From assembly GCF_030719215.1 (NCBI RefSeq), contig NZ_CP120983.1, positions 7,688,001-7,752,000 on the forward strand: a DNA stretch of 64,000 bases. The letters are read 5' to 3'. This stretch comes from Streptomyces sp. Alt3. Lineage in GTDB: Bacteria; Actinomycetota; Actinomycetes; Streptomycetales; Streptomycetaceae. The translations under genes were made by a program, and so were the position numbers. The notes under the pieces are model-generated. The model did no database searches. It saw nothing but the letters and a program-made list of their open reading frames with translations, and was not told the origin of the DNA. Below are positions 25,915 to 34,507 of the stretch, piece after piece. The number at the start of each line of letters is the position of its first letter. Position 1 is the stretch's first letter.

Positions 25915-25971
25915 GTCCGGCGTCGAGCGGGAGGGTTCAAGGGGAAGGGCCGGTCGGCCGAAGACTCAGAC

Positions 25972-26976
25972 ATGTCGCACACTCACACTCGCCGCACCGT
26001 CCTGGCGACCGGGGCCCTGCTGGGCGCCGGCACGCTGCTCGGCGCCGCCGCCCCCGCCGGAGCCGAGGGGAAGGTCCTCGCCGAACGGCGTCGGGACGAA
26101 CGGCTGGTCGAGCTCACCATCGACTCCCCCGCTCTCGGTGGCCGGAGCACCGTCGCCCTGCTGACCCCGCGCGGCTGGGACCGGCGAAAGCCCGGTGACC
26201 GGTGGCCGACCCTCTATCTCCTGGCCGGAGGTGACGGGGACCACACGACGTGGACGAACCTCTTCAAGGTGCAGGAGCTCCCCGAACTGCGCGACGTACT
26301 GGTGGTGATGCCGGGCATGCCGCTCTTCGGGTTCTGGACCGACTGGTGGAACCACGGCGAGGAGGGCACGCCACGGGTGCGCACGTACTTCCTGCGTGAG
26401 GTGATGCCCCTGGTGGAGCGGGACTACGGGGCGGGGCCGAACCGAGCCGTCGCGGGGGAGTCCCAGGGAGGATTCGGAGCTCTGGGCATGGCGGCCCGGG
26501 TGCCTGGACTGTTCGGTGCCGTAGCCGCGTTCGGGGCACCGGTACACCCGGTGCGGCACCCGGAGATGTGGCTCTCCGGGGCGGAGTACGTCGGTGTGGA
26601 CGGCTACGCCGTCTTCGGTGACCCGTGGACCCGGTGGCAGACCTGGCTCGACTGGGATCCGTACCACCACGCCGCGGGGCTGCGTCGCACGCCGGTCCAC
26701 CTGGCCTCGGGCGACGGTAGGCCCGGCCCGCTCGACGGGGACGAGCCCGACCCCCACATCCCCGGCACCGAGAAGTGGGTGGCGCTCGCCGACGAAGGTG
26801 TCGTGTCCGTCACCGAGGCCGTCTGCGGGGAGGAGACGCGGATGCTCGCGGACCGGCTCAGGTCTCTCGGCGCACCCGTCACCACCCACTTCTATCCGGG
26901 CGGACACAGCGGTACGTACGGGTACAGGGAGTTGCGACGCGCGCTGCCTGTGCTGACGGCCGCCCTGCGCAGGTGA
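25972..26976 (+). CDS. Tat-exported esterase (antigen 85/esterase D-like fold)
   Basis: A 334-residue secreted esterase. The N-terminus carries a twin-arginine signal (RRTVLATGALLGAGTLLG) with cleavage near residue 31. The catalytic domain is of the esterase-D/mycolyltransferase alpha/beta type: LYLLAGGDGD, VVMPG, and nucleophile Ser164 in AGESQGGFGALG, with the terminal His in YPGGHSG. Substrates in this family range from trehalose mycolates to S-formylglutathione; streptomycetes lack mycolates, so a secreted acyl-ester hydrolase is the safest call. It begins 57 bases after the phosphatase gene and ends at a bidirectional terminator shared with the GAPDH gene. Confidence 0.85.
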   Translation: MSHTHTRRTVLATGALLGAGTLLGAAAPAGAEGKVLAERRRDERLVELTIDSPALGGRSTVALLTPRGWDRRKPGDRWPTLYLLAGGDGDHTTWTNLFKVQELPELRDVLVVMPGMPLFGFWTDWWNHGEEGTPRVRTYFLREVMPLVERDYGAGPNRAVAGESQGGFGALGMAARVPGLFGAVAAFGAPVHPVRHPEMWLSGAEYVGVDGYAVFGDPWTRWQTWLDWDPYHHAAGLRRTPVHLASGDGRPGPLDGDEPDPHIPGTEKWVALADEGVVSVTEAVCGEETRMLADRLRSLGAPVTTHFYPGGHSGTYGYRELRRALPVLTAALRR

Positions 26977-26990
26977 CAGGCCGGCCGTGG

Positions 26991-27025
26991 GGCAGGCGGC
27001 TACCCGCGTGGGGGAGCCGCCTGCC
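26991..27025. terminator. Bidirectional terminator hairpin
   Basis: Perfect 11-bp stem GGCAGGCGGCT / AGCCGCCTGCC with a 13-base loop, between the convergent esterase and GAPDH genes. Confidence 0.75.
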
Positions 27026-27032
27026 GGAGCGG

Positions 27033-28478
27033 TCAGGCCGCCGGGGCCGGGTAGGTCGGGTACTCGACTCCCGAGACGTGCTGCACCACCCGGATGACCT
27101 GCGAGGAGTAGCCGAACTCGTTGTCGTACCAGAGGTAGAGGATCGCGTTGTCGCCCTCGACCTTGGTGGCGCCCGCGTCGACGATCGACGCGTGACGGGA
27201 GCCGATGAAGTCGCTCGACACCGCGTCGGGCGCGGTGATGAAGTCGATCTGGCGCCTGAGGGGCGAGGTCAGCGACACGTTGCGGAGGTATTCCAGGACC
27301 TCCTCCCGGCTGGTGCCTCGTGCCAGCTGCAGGTTCAGGATCGCGATCGAGACGTCCGGAACGGGGACGCGGATCGAGCTGCCCGTGATCTTCGCGTCGA
27401 GGTCGGGCAGCGCCTTGGTGACGGCGGACGCGGCACCCGTCTCGGTGATGACCATGTTGAGCGGCGCCGACCGGCCGCGACGGTCGGAGTTGTGGTAATT
27501 GTCCAGCAGGTTCTGGTCGTTGGTGAACGAGTGGACGGTCTCCACGTGGCCGCGCAGCACGCCGTACTCGTCCGCCATCGCCTTGAGCGGCGGGACGATC
27601 GCATTGGTGGTGCACGAGGCGCAGGAGATGATCTGCTCGTCCGGCTTGATCATGTCCTGGTTGACGCCGTGCACGATGTTGGGGACGTCGCCCTTGCCCG
27701 GGGCGGTCAGGACGACCTTCGAGATGCCGGGGCGGAGGTGCCTGGACAGGCCCTCGCGGTCGCGCCAGCGCCCCGTGTTGTCGATGAGGATGGCGTTCTT
27801 GATCCCGTGCGCCGTGTAGTCCACGGTCGTCGGGTCGTCTGAGTAGATCACCTGGATCTCGTTGCCGTTGGCGATGATCCTGCTGTTCGCCTCGTCGACG
27901 GTGATGGTGCCCTGGAACTGGCCGTGGATGGAGTCGCGGCGCAGCAGGGAGGCACGCTTCACGATGTCCTGCCCGGCGCCCTGGCGCACCACGATGGCGC
28001 GCAGGCGCAGGCCGTTGCCGGAGCCGGTCTTCTCGATGAGCAGTCGGGCCAGGAGGCGGCCGATGCGGCCGAAGCCGTAGAGGACCACGTCTCGCGCCTC
28101 GCGGCGCTCCGTCTTGTTCTCGCCCGTCGCGCCGGCCACGGCCTCGGCGGTGAAGTCGTCCACCGACAGGCCGCGGTCGTCGCTCCGGTACGCCGCGGCG
28201 AGGATGCCGAGATCGATCTGAGAGGGGCCGAGGTCGAGCGCGGTGAGCGCGTGCAGGAACGGCAGCGTCTCGGTGACCGAGAGCTCCGCGCCGGCTATCT
28301 GCCGTGCGAACCGGTGGGTCTTGAGGATGCTGACCACCGACTTGTTCACCAGCGAGCGGCTGTGGAGCAGGATCGTGACGTCCCGCTCCCGGTGCAGTTT
28401 TCCGATGACCGGGATCATCGACTCCGCGATCTCCTCGCGGGTCTTCCAATTGGTGAACGAGTCCTCGGTGGCAGTCAC
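27033..28478 (-). CDS. gap: Glyceraldehyde-3-phosphate dehydrogenase, long form
   Basis: A 481-residue GAPDH with an extra N-terminal region of about 125 residues absent from standard 330-residue enzymes. The NAD-binding fold is YGFGRIGR (residues 134-141). The catalytic Cys is in SCASCTTNAI (Cys286 and Cys289, the latter at the usual active-site position), and the C-terminal WYDNEFGYSSQV is typical. This long type occurs in actinomycetes alongside the short glycolytic Gap and may serve another direction or growth phase; that is inference. GTG start with GATGGA just upstream. Not in the pgk/tpi cluster. Confidence 0.92.
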   Translation of the reverse strand: MTATEDSFTNWKTREEIAESMIPVIGKLHRERDVTILLHSRSLVNKSVVSILKTHRFARQIAGAELSVTETLPFLHALTALDLGPSQIDLGILAAAYRSDDRGLSVDDFTAEAVAGATGENKTERREARDVVLYGFGRIGRLLARLLIEKTGSGNGLRLRAIVVRQGAGQDIVKRASLLRRDSIHGQFQGTITVDEANSRIIANGNEIQVIYSDDPTTVDYTAHGIKNAILIDNTGRWRDREGLSRHLRPGISKVVLTAPGKGDVPNIVHGVNQDMIKPDEQIISCASCTTNAIVPPLKAMADEYGVLRGHVETVHSFTNDQNLLDNYHNSDRRGRSAPLNMVITETGAASAVTKALPDLDAKITGSSIRVPVPDVSIAILNLQLARGTSREEVLEYLRNVSLTSPLRRQIDFITAPDAVSSDFIGSRHASIVDAGATKVEGDNAILYLWYDNEFGYSSQVIRVVQHVSGVEYPTYPAPAA

Positions 28479-28834
28479 AAGTCCATCTTTCGAGCTAGGC
28501 GGTGCTCATATGTTAACCGCACCCGACTTTTGATCAAGTGATCGGTGTCCTTGGCGGTTTCGACCAGGTCGAATTGTCACTTTGTGGATAGAAAGTCGCC
28601 TGATTGTGCCCTGAGGAGGAGGCAGAGGAGGGGGTGTACGAGCTGGCACCGGCGATGCTCGGCGGCGTCTCCCTCGCATCGGAGCACGGTCCCGCGCCAC
28701 GCGACTTCGTCCGCGTGCGAAGCCGGGGAGGGGGCACGGCTCGGTGCCGGCACCGGTGTCGACGGGCCCGGCGAACGCCTGAGGGGCGGAAGGGTCCGGA
28801 AGGCGGACGGCCCCGGAGGTCCCGTGCGGGCCGC
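28479..28834. other. Promoter region of the GAPDH gene
   Basis: No gene is seen. The part next to the GAPDH start is AT-rich and contains the dyad GATCA-AG-TGATC (28532-28543), a possible operator about 55 bases upstream of the GTG. The rest is downstream sequence of the MarR gene without a clear terminator. Confidence 0.5.
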
Positions 28835-29374
28835 CTACCGCCCGGCGACACCCCGATCCTCGTCGGCGTCGAGGATCGAGATCTCCAGCTTGCGGAGCAG
28901 CCTCGCCAGCTGCCGGCGCTCGGAGGGGGACAGGCCTCCGAGCATCCGGTTCTCGTTGTCCAGGTGCTCGGCGAAGGCCGTGTCCACCGTCGCGAGGCCC
29001 TTCTCGGTCAGGCGGGAGTAGACGACCCGGCGGTCCTGGGTGTCCCGTTCGCGGACGATGAGGCCGTCCTTCTCCAGGCGGTCGATCCGCAGTGTCACCC
29101 CCGCCGACGACACCAGCCCGGAGTCGGCGAGCTGTCCGGCCGTGAGCCGGTAGGGCGCGCCGGACCTGCGCAGCGCGGTCAGGACGTCGAAGCCGGCCAC
29201 GGACAGGCCGTGCCGCTCGATGGATTCGGTGAGTCCGGTGCTGTAGCGGAGGAAGGAGCGGTGGAGGCGGGCGAGGACCTCGAGCGGGCTCGTGTCCAGT
29301 TCCGGACGTTCACGTGCCCAGTCCTCGACCACCTTCGCCACGGCGTCCTGGTCCCCGCGCCTCGATGCTGCCAT
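28835..29374 (-). CDS. MarR-family transcriptional regulator
   Basis: A 179-residue MarR protein. The winged helix-turn-helix spans about 78-130: LTAGQLADSGLVSSAGVTLRIDRLEKDGLIVRE and the wing RDTQDRRVVYSRLTEKG. Flanking helices form the dimer interface. It lies 187 bases beyond the 3' end of the MFS transporter gene on the same strand. MarR-type palindromes in the transporter/operon divergent promoter (30982-31124) make it one of two candidate regulators of the catabolic cluster, the other being the MarR gene at 41.3-41.9 kb. Confidence 0.9.
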   Translation of the reverse strand: MAASRRGDQDAVAKVVEDWARERPELDTSPLEVLARLHRSFLRYSTGLTESIERHGLSVAGFDVLTALRRSGAPYRLTAGQLADSGLVSSAGVTLRIDRLEKDGLIVRERDTQDRRVVYSRLTEKGLATVDTAFAEHLDNENRMLGGLSPSERRQLARLLRKLEISILDADEDRGVAGR

Positions 29375-29561
29375 CTCATCCCCTTGTACGGCTTCGGCCG
29401 GCGTCCCCCCGGCTTCTCACGGCACTGAGAATCTTACCGCTGAGGCGATGGGGTGGTCGGCTGTGGGACCGCCGCCCTCACCGGGACAGGGCCCGCGACA
29501 GCGCTGCGAGGCGGCCGGTGGGCTGCCGCACCAGCAGGCCCCCGGCCCCGTACGGGTTTGG

Positions 29562-30929
29562 TCAGGCGTTGAGTTCCTCCAGCGTCCGGCCCTTGGTCTC
29601 CACGGCGAACCAGGCGATCACGGCTCCCACCGCGCCCACCACCGCGAGCTGCGCGAAGACCAGGGCCAGCCCGCCGCCCGCCCCGATGACGGCGCCCACG
29701 GCCACCGGGCCCAGGATGACCCCGCACCGGTTCCACAGGCCGCCGAACGCCGCACCCCTGGCCCGGTTGGACGTGGGGTAGAGCTCGGGGGAGTAGAGGT
29801 AGAGGCCCGCGTTGATGGCGTACAGGAAGAAGGTCGTACAGGAGGCGAACAGGGCGACCTGGCCGCCCGATGTCGCACCCGCGAGAGCCAGGACGGCGAG
29901 CGAGAGCACGGTGCCGACGAACGCGCCGATCAGGGCAGGCCTGCGGCCGATCCGGTCGATCAGCATGGCCACGACGAAGGTGCCCAGCAGGCCGGTGACA
30001 TTGCTCAGCAGGGTGTAGACGAGCGCTGTGGTCAGATCCAGGCCGAACTCCTTCGTGTAGAGCGAAGGCAGCCAGGTGGAGATGCCGTGGTTCACGTAGT
30101 ACGCCACGAACCACAGCCCCGACAGGACGGCCGTGCGCCGCAGGTAGCGCCCCCGGAACAGGTCCCCCAGGGAGCCCTTGGGTTCGTTCGGCGCATCGGC
30201 GGACGGTGCCGGGGCGGGTAGCTCCTCGGACGTCGCGCGGGCGACCTCCGCCTCGATGCGGGCGATGGCGGCCTCGGCCTCGGCCGTACGCCCACGGGAC
30301 AGCAGCCAGCGTGGGGACTCCTGGACGTGACGCGGCAGCATCGCGCCGATCACCACCGGCAGGGCCCCCACGAGGAACATCGCGCGCCAGCCGAAGGCGG
30401 GGACCACCCAGACCGCGAGCAGCGTGGCGGCCGCCAGCCCGGCCGGGAAGATCATCTCGTACAGCAGGACGAAGCGACCGCGCTTGTCGGACCGTGCGAT
30501 CTCGTTGATGTACGTGGCCGCCACCGGAACGACCCCGCCGATCCCGAGTCCCTGGAGGAACCGGAAGAGCGAGAAGGTCTCGATGCTGCCGGACAGGGCG
30601 ACCGCGAGGCTGGCGAGGCCGGTGACGACGACACCCAGTGCGACGGTGCGCACCCGCCCGATCCGGTCCCCCAGCCAGCCGGCGGCGAGAGCGCCGAGCA
30701 GCATGCCGACGGAGGCGGAGGTGACGGCGAAGGTGGCCTGCCCGGTGGACAGGTGCCATTCCTTCATCAGTACGGGCAGCGCGGATGCGGCAAGTAGCTG
30801 GTCGAACGCCTCGAAGAAGGTGACGGCGCCGATCAGGAACCGGACCTTGACGTGCCAGCGGGAGTGCGGCAGTCGTTCGAGTCTCGCGGCGATGGAGCCG
30901 AGAGCGGGCTTGCCGGCCACAGTCGTCAT
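29562..30929 (-). CDS. MFS transporter, probable uptake permease of the aromatic catabolic cluster
   Basis: A 455-residue twelve-helix permease. The loop-2 motif is GWLGDRIGRVRTVALG, with a repeated version LIDRIGRRPALIG after helix 8, and RWLLSRGR and PELYPTSNRARG resemble the sugar/organic-acid porter family. Start: ATG with GGAAGGAC nine bases upstream; a longer frame is excluded. It is transcribed away from the twelve-gene operon, and the 288-bp divergent interval carries MarR-type palindromes, so it is probably the importer of the compound degraded by that operon. Confidence 0.88.
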   Translation of the reverse strand: MTTVAGKPALGSIAARLERLPHSRWHVKVRFLIGAVTFFEAFDQLLAASALPVLMKEWHLSTGQATFAVTSASVGMLLGALAAGWLGDRIGRVRTVALGVVVTGLASLAVALSGSIETFSLFRFLQGLGIGGVVPVAATYINEIARSDKRGRFVLLYEMIFPAGLAAATLLAVWVVPAFGWRAMFLVGALPVVIGAMLPRHVQESPRWLLSRGRTAEAEAAIARIEAEVARATSEELPAPAPSADAPNEPKGSLGDLFRGRYLRRTAVLSGLWFVAYYVNHGISTWLPSLYTKEFGLDLTTALVYTLLSNVTGLLGTFVVAMLIDRIGRRPALIGAFVGTVLSLAVLALAGATSGGQVALFASCTTFFLYAINAGLYLYSPELYPTSNRARGAAFGGLWNRCGVILGPVAVGAVIGAGGGLALVFAQLAVVGAVGAVIAWFAVETKGRTLEELNA

Positions 30930-30981
30930 GGAGGGTGTCCTTCCGCGGGCAGATGAGTTGCGGAGACAGTAGGGGGCCATA

Positions 30982-31010
30982 CCTAAGCGGTCAATAGTTA
31001 AGAGCTTAGG
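30982..31010. promoter_or_regulatory. Inverted repeat upstream of the MFS gene
   Basis: CCTAAGC-N15-GCTTAGG, perfect 7-bp arms, 53 bases upstream of the transporter start. Its TAAG/CTTA half-sites recur in the second palindrome near the operon start, suggesting one regulator. Confidence 0.55.
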
Positions 31011-31102
31011 AAGCTTGTCCCGCGTGAACCGAACGCCATCATCGGTGCCACGGAAGCAGTGCTCAAGGACTTCCGAGCAACGATTTCCCCTGGGGTCTTG
31101 TG

Positions 31103-31124
31103 TCTAGATGCTTAAGCACTTAGA
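31103..31124. promoter_or_regulatory. MarR-type palindrome upstream of the catabolic operon
   Basis: TCTA-N2-TGCTTAAGCA-N2-TAGA: a perfect 10-bp core palindrome with matching outer arms, about 95 bases upstream of the first gene. Size and symmetry fit a MarR dimer site. Confidence 0.6.
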
Positions 31125-31217
31125 TTTCTAGCACTTCGGCAGTCCGGTGGCGGTAGCCCAACGAGCCTGTCCGCACCCGGAGTCCACCCCTTTCACGCCC
31201 CGCCCGGAGGTCCACCC

Positions 31218-32702
31218 GTGCTGCAGTTCCCCACCGAAATCCTGATCGCGGGCCAGTGGCGGCGTGGCGCGGGAGAGCCCGTCGACACGATCGATCCCGC
31301 GAACGGCCGTGTCCTCGCCACCGTCCACTCGGCAACGCCCGGCGAGGTCGCCGAGGCGGCCGAGGCCGCCGCGCAGGCCGTGGCCGACCCGGCCTGGCGG
31401 GACCTGCCCGCTCACGAGCGGGCCCGGCTGCTGCACCGGATCGGTGAGCTCACCGAGCAGGCGGCCGACGAGCTCTCCGCCCTCCAGACCGCCGACACCG
31501 GCAAGACCCTCACCGAGACCAGGGCGCTCGCGCTCAGCGCCGCGGGCACCTTCCGCTACATGGCGGCCGTCCTGGAGACGGCCGAGGACGCGGTGACCCC
31601 GTCCCGCGGCCCGTACGTCACCGTGAGCACGCACGAGCCGATCGGTGTCGTCGGCGCGATCAACCCGTGGAACTCCCCGGTCGCCAGCGACGCGCAGAAG
31701 ATCGCACCCGCGCTCGCCGCGGGGAACGCGGTGATCCTCAAGCCCGCCGCCTGGACCCCGCTGGTGTCCCTGGCACTCGGGCGACTGATCTCCCGGGCGC
31801 TGGACGAGTTCCGGCTGCCTGCCGCCCTGCTCTCCGTACTCCCCGGCAGCGGGCGGGTCGTGGGTGACGCCATCGTGCGCCACCCGCTCGTCGGCCGCAT
31901 CGGCTTCACCGGAGGCACCTCGACAGGGCGCTCCATCGCCGGGATCGCCGCCCGGAAGCTGATACCCGCCTCACTGGAGCTGGGCGGCAAGTCGCCGACG
32001 ATCGTGCGTGCCGACGCGGACATCGAACAGGCCCTCTCCGGAGTGCTGTTCGGGATCTTCTCGTCCAGCGGCCAGTCCTGCATCGCGGGCTCACGGCTCT
32101 TCGTGGCCCGCGAGATCTACGACTCCTTCCTCGGCGAACTCGTCGAGCGGGTACGCGAGCTGCGGGTCGGCCCCGGCACCGACCCGGCCACCCAGGTCGG
32201 CCCTCTGGTGCACCACCGCCACCGGGACTCCGTCGCCGCCTACGTCGACCTCGCCAGGGCCGAAGGTGCGCGGGTGCTCTGCGGCGGATCGGCGCCCGAG
32301 GGCGAACCGTACGAGGACGGGGCGTACTACCTGCCCACCGTTCTCGACGGGCTCCCGAACACCTCGCGCACCTGCCAGGAGGAGATCTTCGGCCCGGTCC
32401 TGGTCGCCCTGCCCTACGACGACGAGGACGATCTGGTCCGCCAGGCCAACGACTCCGTCTACGGCCTGGCCTGCGGGATCTGGACCCGCGACCTGCGAGC
32501 CGCCGGCGCCCTGGCGCGCCGGATCGAGGCCGGAACCGTCTGGATCAACACCTACAAGCAGTTCAGCGCCTCCACCCCGTTCAGCGGGTGGAAGGACAGC
32601 GGCCTCGGCACGGAGAAGGGCCGCGACGCGATCCGCGCCTACCAGCGCCAGAAGTCCCTGTACTGGGGCGTCTCGGACCACCCGCTCCCGTGGGCCAACT
32701 GA
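31218..32702 (+). CDS. NAD(P)-dependent aldehyde dehydrogenase
   Basis: A 494-residue aldehyde dehydrogenase, first gene of the operon. It has the cofactor-binding INPWNSP (Asn149), GFTGGTSTGR, general-base Glu254 in LELGGKSP, catalytic Cys288 in SSGQSCIAGSR, and EEIFGPV. The GTG start has GGAGG about seven bases upstream. Within a meta-cleavage type pathway it would oxidise a semialdehyde (for example a muconic semialdehyde) to the acid; which one is not shown by the sequence. The extradiol dioxygenase gene follows 33 bases downstream. Confidence 0.92.
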   Translation: MLQFPTEILIAGQWRRGAGEPVDTIDPANGRVLATVHSATPGEVAEAAEAAAQAVADPAWRDLPAHERARLLHRIGELTEQAADELSALQTADTGKTLTETRALALSAAGTFRYMAAVLETAEDAVTPSRGPYVTVSTHEPIGVVGAINPWNSPVASDAQKIAPALAAGNAVILKPAAWTPLVSLALGRLISRALDEFRLPAALLSVLPGSGRVVGDAIVRHPLVGRIGFTGGTSTGRSIAGIAARKLIPASLELGGKSPTIVRADADIEQALSGVLFGIFSSSGQSCIAGSRLFVAREIYDSFLGELVERVRELRVGPGTDPATQVGPLVHHRHRDSVAAYVDLARAEGARVLCGGSAPEGEPYEDGAYYLPTVLDGLPNTSRTCQEEIFGPVLVALPYDDEDDLVRQANDSVYGLACGIWTRDLRAAGALARRIEAGTVWINTYKQFSASTPFSGWKDSGLGTEKGRDAIRAYQRQKSLYWGVSDHPLPWAN

Positions 32703-32735
32703 CCCGGCACACCTGCCCGTCCTGGAGGGAATCCC

Positions 32736-33713
32736 ATGCACCAACCGCCGCCCGGTCCGATCGCCCGGCTCCGCTCGCTGCGCTACGTCGAACTGCACAC
32801 CCCCGCCTTCACCGAGGCCGCCGACTTCTACGAGGACGTCTGGGGCCTGGAGACCGTCGAGTCCGACACCGGATCCCGCTGGCTCCGGGGCACGAGCGAC
32901 GAGCACCACGTCCTGCGCCTGACGGAGCGGGACCGGGTCGGCCTCGGCAGGATCGCCTTCGCCGTCGCCACGCCCGCCGAGGTCGACCAGGCGGCGCGGC
33001 GCCTCGAAGCGCGCTCCCTCGTGCCCGTCACCGGGCCCGGCCCGCTGGACCAGGCGGGCGGCGGCTACGGACTGAGGTTCACCGACCCCGAGGGCCGCCT
33101 CATCGAGATCAGCGCCCAGGTCGACGCGGTCGTACCGCGGGGCAGGGGCGGCGCCGTGCCTGTCGGGGTGACGCACGCCGTGCTCAACACCACCGACATC
33201 GACGCGGCGGTCGCCTTCTACTGCGACGTGCTCGGCCTCCGTGTCTCCGACTGGTCCGAGCATCAGATGGCGTTTCTCCGGTGCAACAGCGACCACCACT
33301 GCATCGCCTTCAACCAGGCGGAGTGGACCTCGCTGAACCACGTGGCGTACGAGATGACCTCGGTCGACCACTTCATGCGGGGCCTCGGGCGCCTGCGCCA
33401 CCACGGCATCACCCCGCAGTGGGGCCCCGGCCGGCACGGACCCGGCAACAACACCTTCTCGTACTTCACCGACCCCTCCGGCCTGGTCTGTGAGTACACC
33501 TCCGAGGTCGCCCAGATCGTCGAGGACGCCTGGATCGCCCGGGTGTGGCGACGGGTCCCGGAGTTGTCCGACCTGTGGGGGACGGCCGGACCGCCGTCGA
33601 AGGAGATCCGCCGCAGCATGGCCGGTTCCCCGGACCCCGGCCCGCTCGCCGGATCCGACGGACAGGGCCCGGGCCCGCTCGTTCCCGTGGACGCCCAGGA
33701 GGCCACCGCATGA
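32736..33713 (+). CDS. Type I extradiol ring-cleavage dioxygenase (VOC family)
   Basis: A 325-residue two-domain vicinal-oxygen-chelate protein. The C-terminal domain has the iron ligands His147 (GVTHAVL), His202 (LNHVAYEM) and Glu253 (VCEYTSEV), with His216-region and Tyr residues of the usual active site nearby. The N-terminal domain is a degenerate VOC module, as in BphC and catechol 2,3-dioxygenases. A Pro/Gly-rich tail of about 35 residues is unusual. It would cleave a catechol-like ring next to the hydroxyl pair. Strong ribosome-binding site GGAGGG. Its stop overlaps the start of the next gene (ATGA). Confidence 0.88.
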   Translation: MHQPPPGPIARLRSLRYVELHTPAFTEAADFYEDVWGLETVESDTGSRWLRGTSDEHHVLRLTERDRVGLGRIAFAVATPAEVDQAARRLEARSLVPVTGPGPLDQAGGGYGLRFTDPEGRLIEISAQVDAVVPRGRGGAVPVGVTHAVLNTTDIDAAVAFYCDVLGLRVSDWSEHQMAFLRCNSDHHCIAFNQAEWTSLNHVAYEMTSVDHFMRGLGRLRHHGITPQWGPGRHGPGNNTFSYFTDPSGLVCEYTSEVAQIVEDAWIARVWRRVPELSDLWGTAGPPSKEIRRSMAGSPDPGPLAGSDGQGPGPLVPVDAQEATA

Positions 33714-34507
33714 GCACCGTACGCAAGGTCGCCGTCATCGGCTGGGGAGCCATCGGCCGGGTCGTCGGCACCGCCCTCGCCGAAGGCCGCGTGACCGGCG
33801 CCGAGCTGGTCCGCATCGTAGACAACCGTCCGCTCGGAGAGGCCGCTCCCGTGCGGCAGGCCACCTTCGAGGAGGCCCTCGAAGTCTGCGACCTGGTCGT
33901 CGAGGCCGCCGGGCAGGGCGTCGTACGGGAGTGGGGCGAGCGTGTCCTGGCCTCCGGCACCGATCTGCTGATCGCCTCCACCGGAGCGCTGACCGACGAC
34001 GAGCTCACGAAGCGGCTGCTGGCGGCAGGCCCCGGCCGCGTGTACTTCACCGGCGGGGCCGTCGGCGGACTCGACCTGCTGCAGGCGGTGCGCGCCCTGG
34101 GCCCGCTCGACCACGTCCGGCTGACCACCACCAAGCTGCCGTCCACACTCGAACAGCCTTGGATGGACGACGAGTTGCTGGGACGCATGCGGACGGCGAC
34201 CGGACCGGTCGAGGTGATGTCCGGGACCGCCCGCGAAGTCCCCGTCAGATTCCCCAAGTCGACGAACGTGGCCGCCTCGGTCGCGCTGGCCGTCGGCGAC
34301 CTGGACGCTGTGCGGGTCCAGGTCGTCGCCGACCCGGCGGCGCACCACACGCGCCATGTCATCGAGGCGTCCGGCGGGCACGGCTCGTACCGCTTCGAGG
34401 TCGCGCACCTGCCCGATCCCGGCAACCCCGCGACCAGCCAGGTGGTGCCGTACGCGGTGCTCCGCAGCCTGGCCGCGCTCGCCGGCCGGACCGGGCAGAT
34501 CCTGTGA
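33710..34507 (+). CDS. Aspartate dehydrogenase-like NAD(P)-dependent enzyme (NadX family)
   Basis: A 265-residue protein with an N-terminal Rossmann fold (VAVIGWGAIGRVVGTAL) and the DUF108/aspartate dehydrogenase C-terminal domain. Family segments seen are VVEAAGQGVVREW, STGALTDDEL, YFTGGAVGGLD and FPKSTNVAASVALA. Proper aspartate dehydrogenases feed NAD synthesis, but no nadA/nadC lies nearby; in this operon a role on an amino- or imino-acid intermediate is likelier, hinting at a nitrogen-containing substrate. Coupled by ATGA and GTGA overlaps to the genes on both sides. Confidence 0.85.
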   Translation: MSTVRKVAVIGWGAIGRVVGTALAEGRVTGAELVRIVDNRPLGEAAPVRQATFEEALEVCDLVVEAAGQGVVREWGERVLASGTDLLIASTGALTDDELTKRLLAAGPGRVYFTGGAVGGLDLLQAVRALGPLDHVRLTTTKLPSTLEQPWMDDELLGRMRTATGPVEVMSGTAREVPVRFPKSTNVAASVALAVGDLDAVRVQVVADPAAHHTRHVIEASGGHGSYRFEVAHLPDPGNPATSQVVPYAVLRSLAALAGRTGQIL

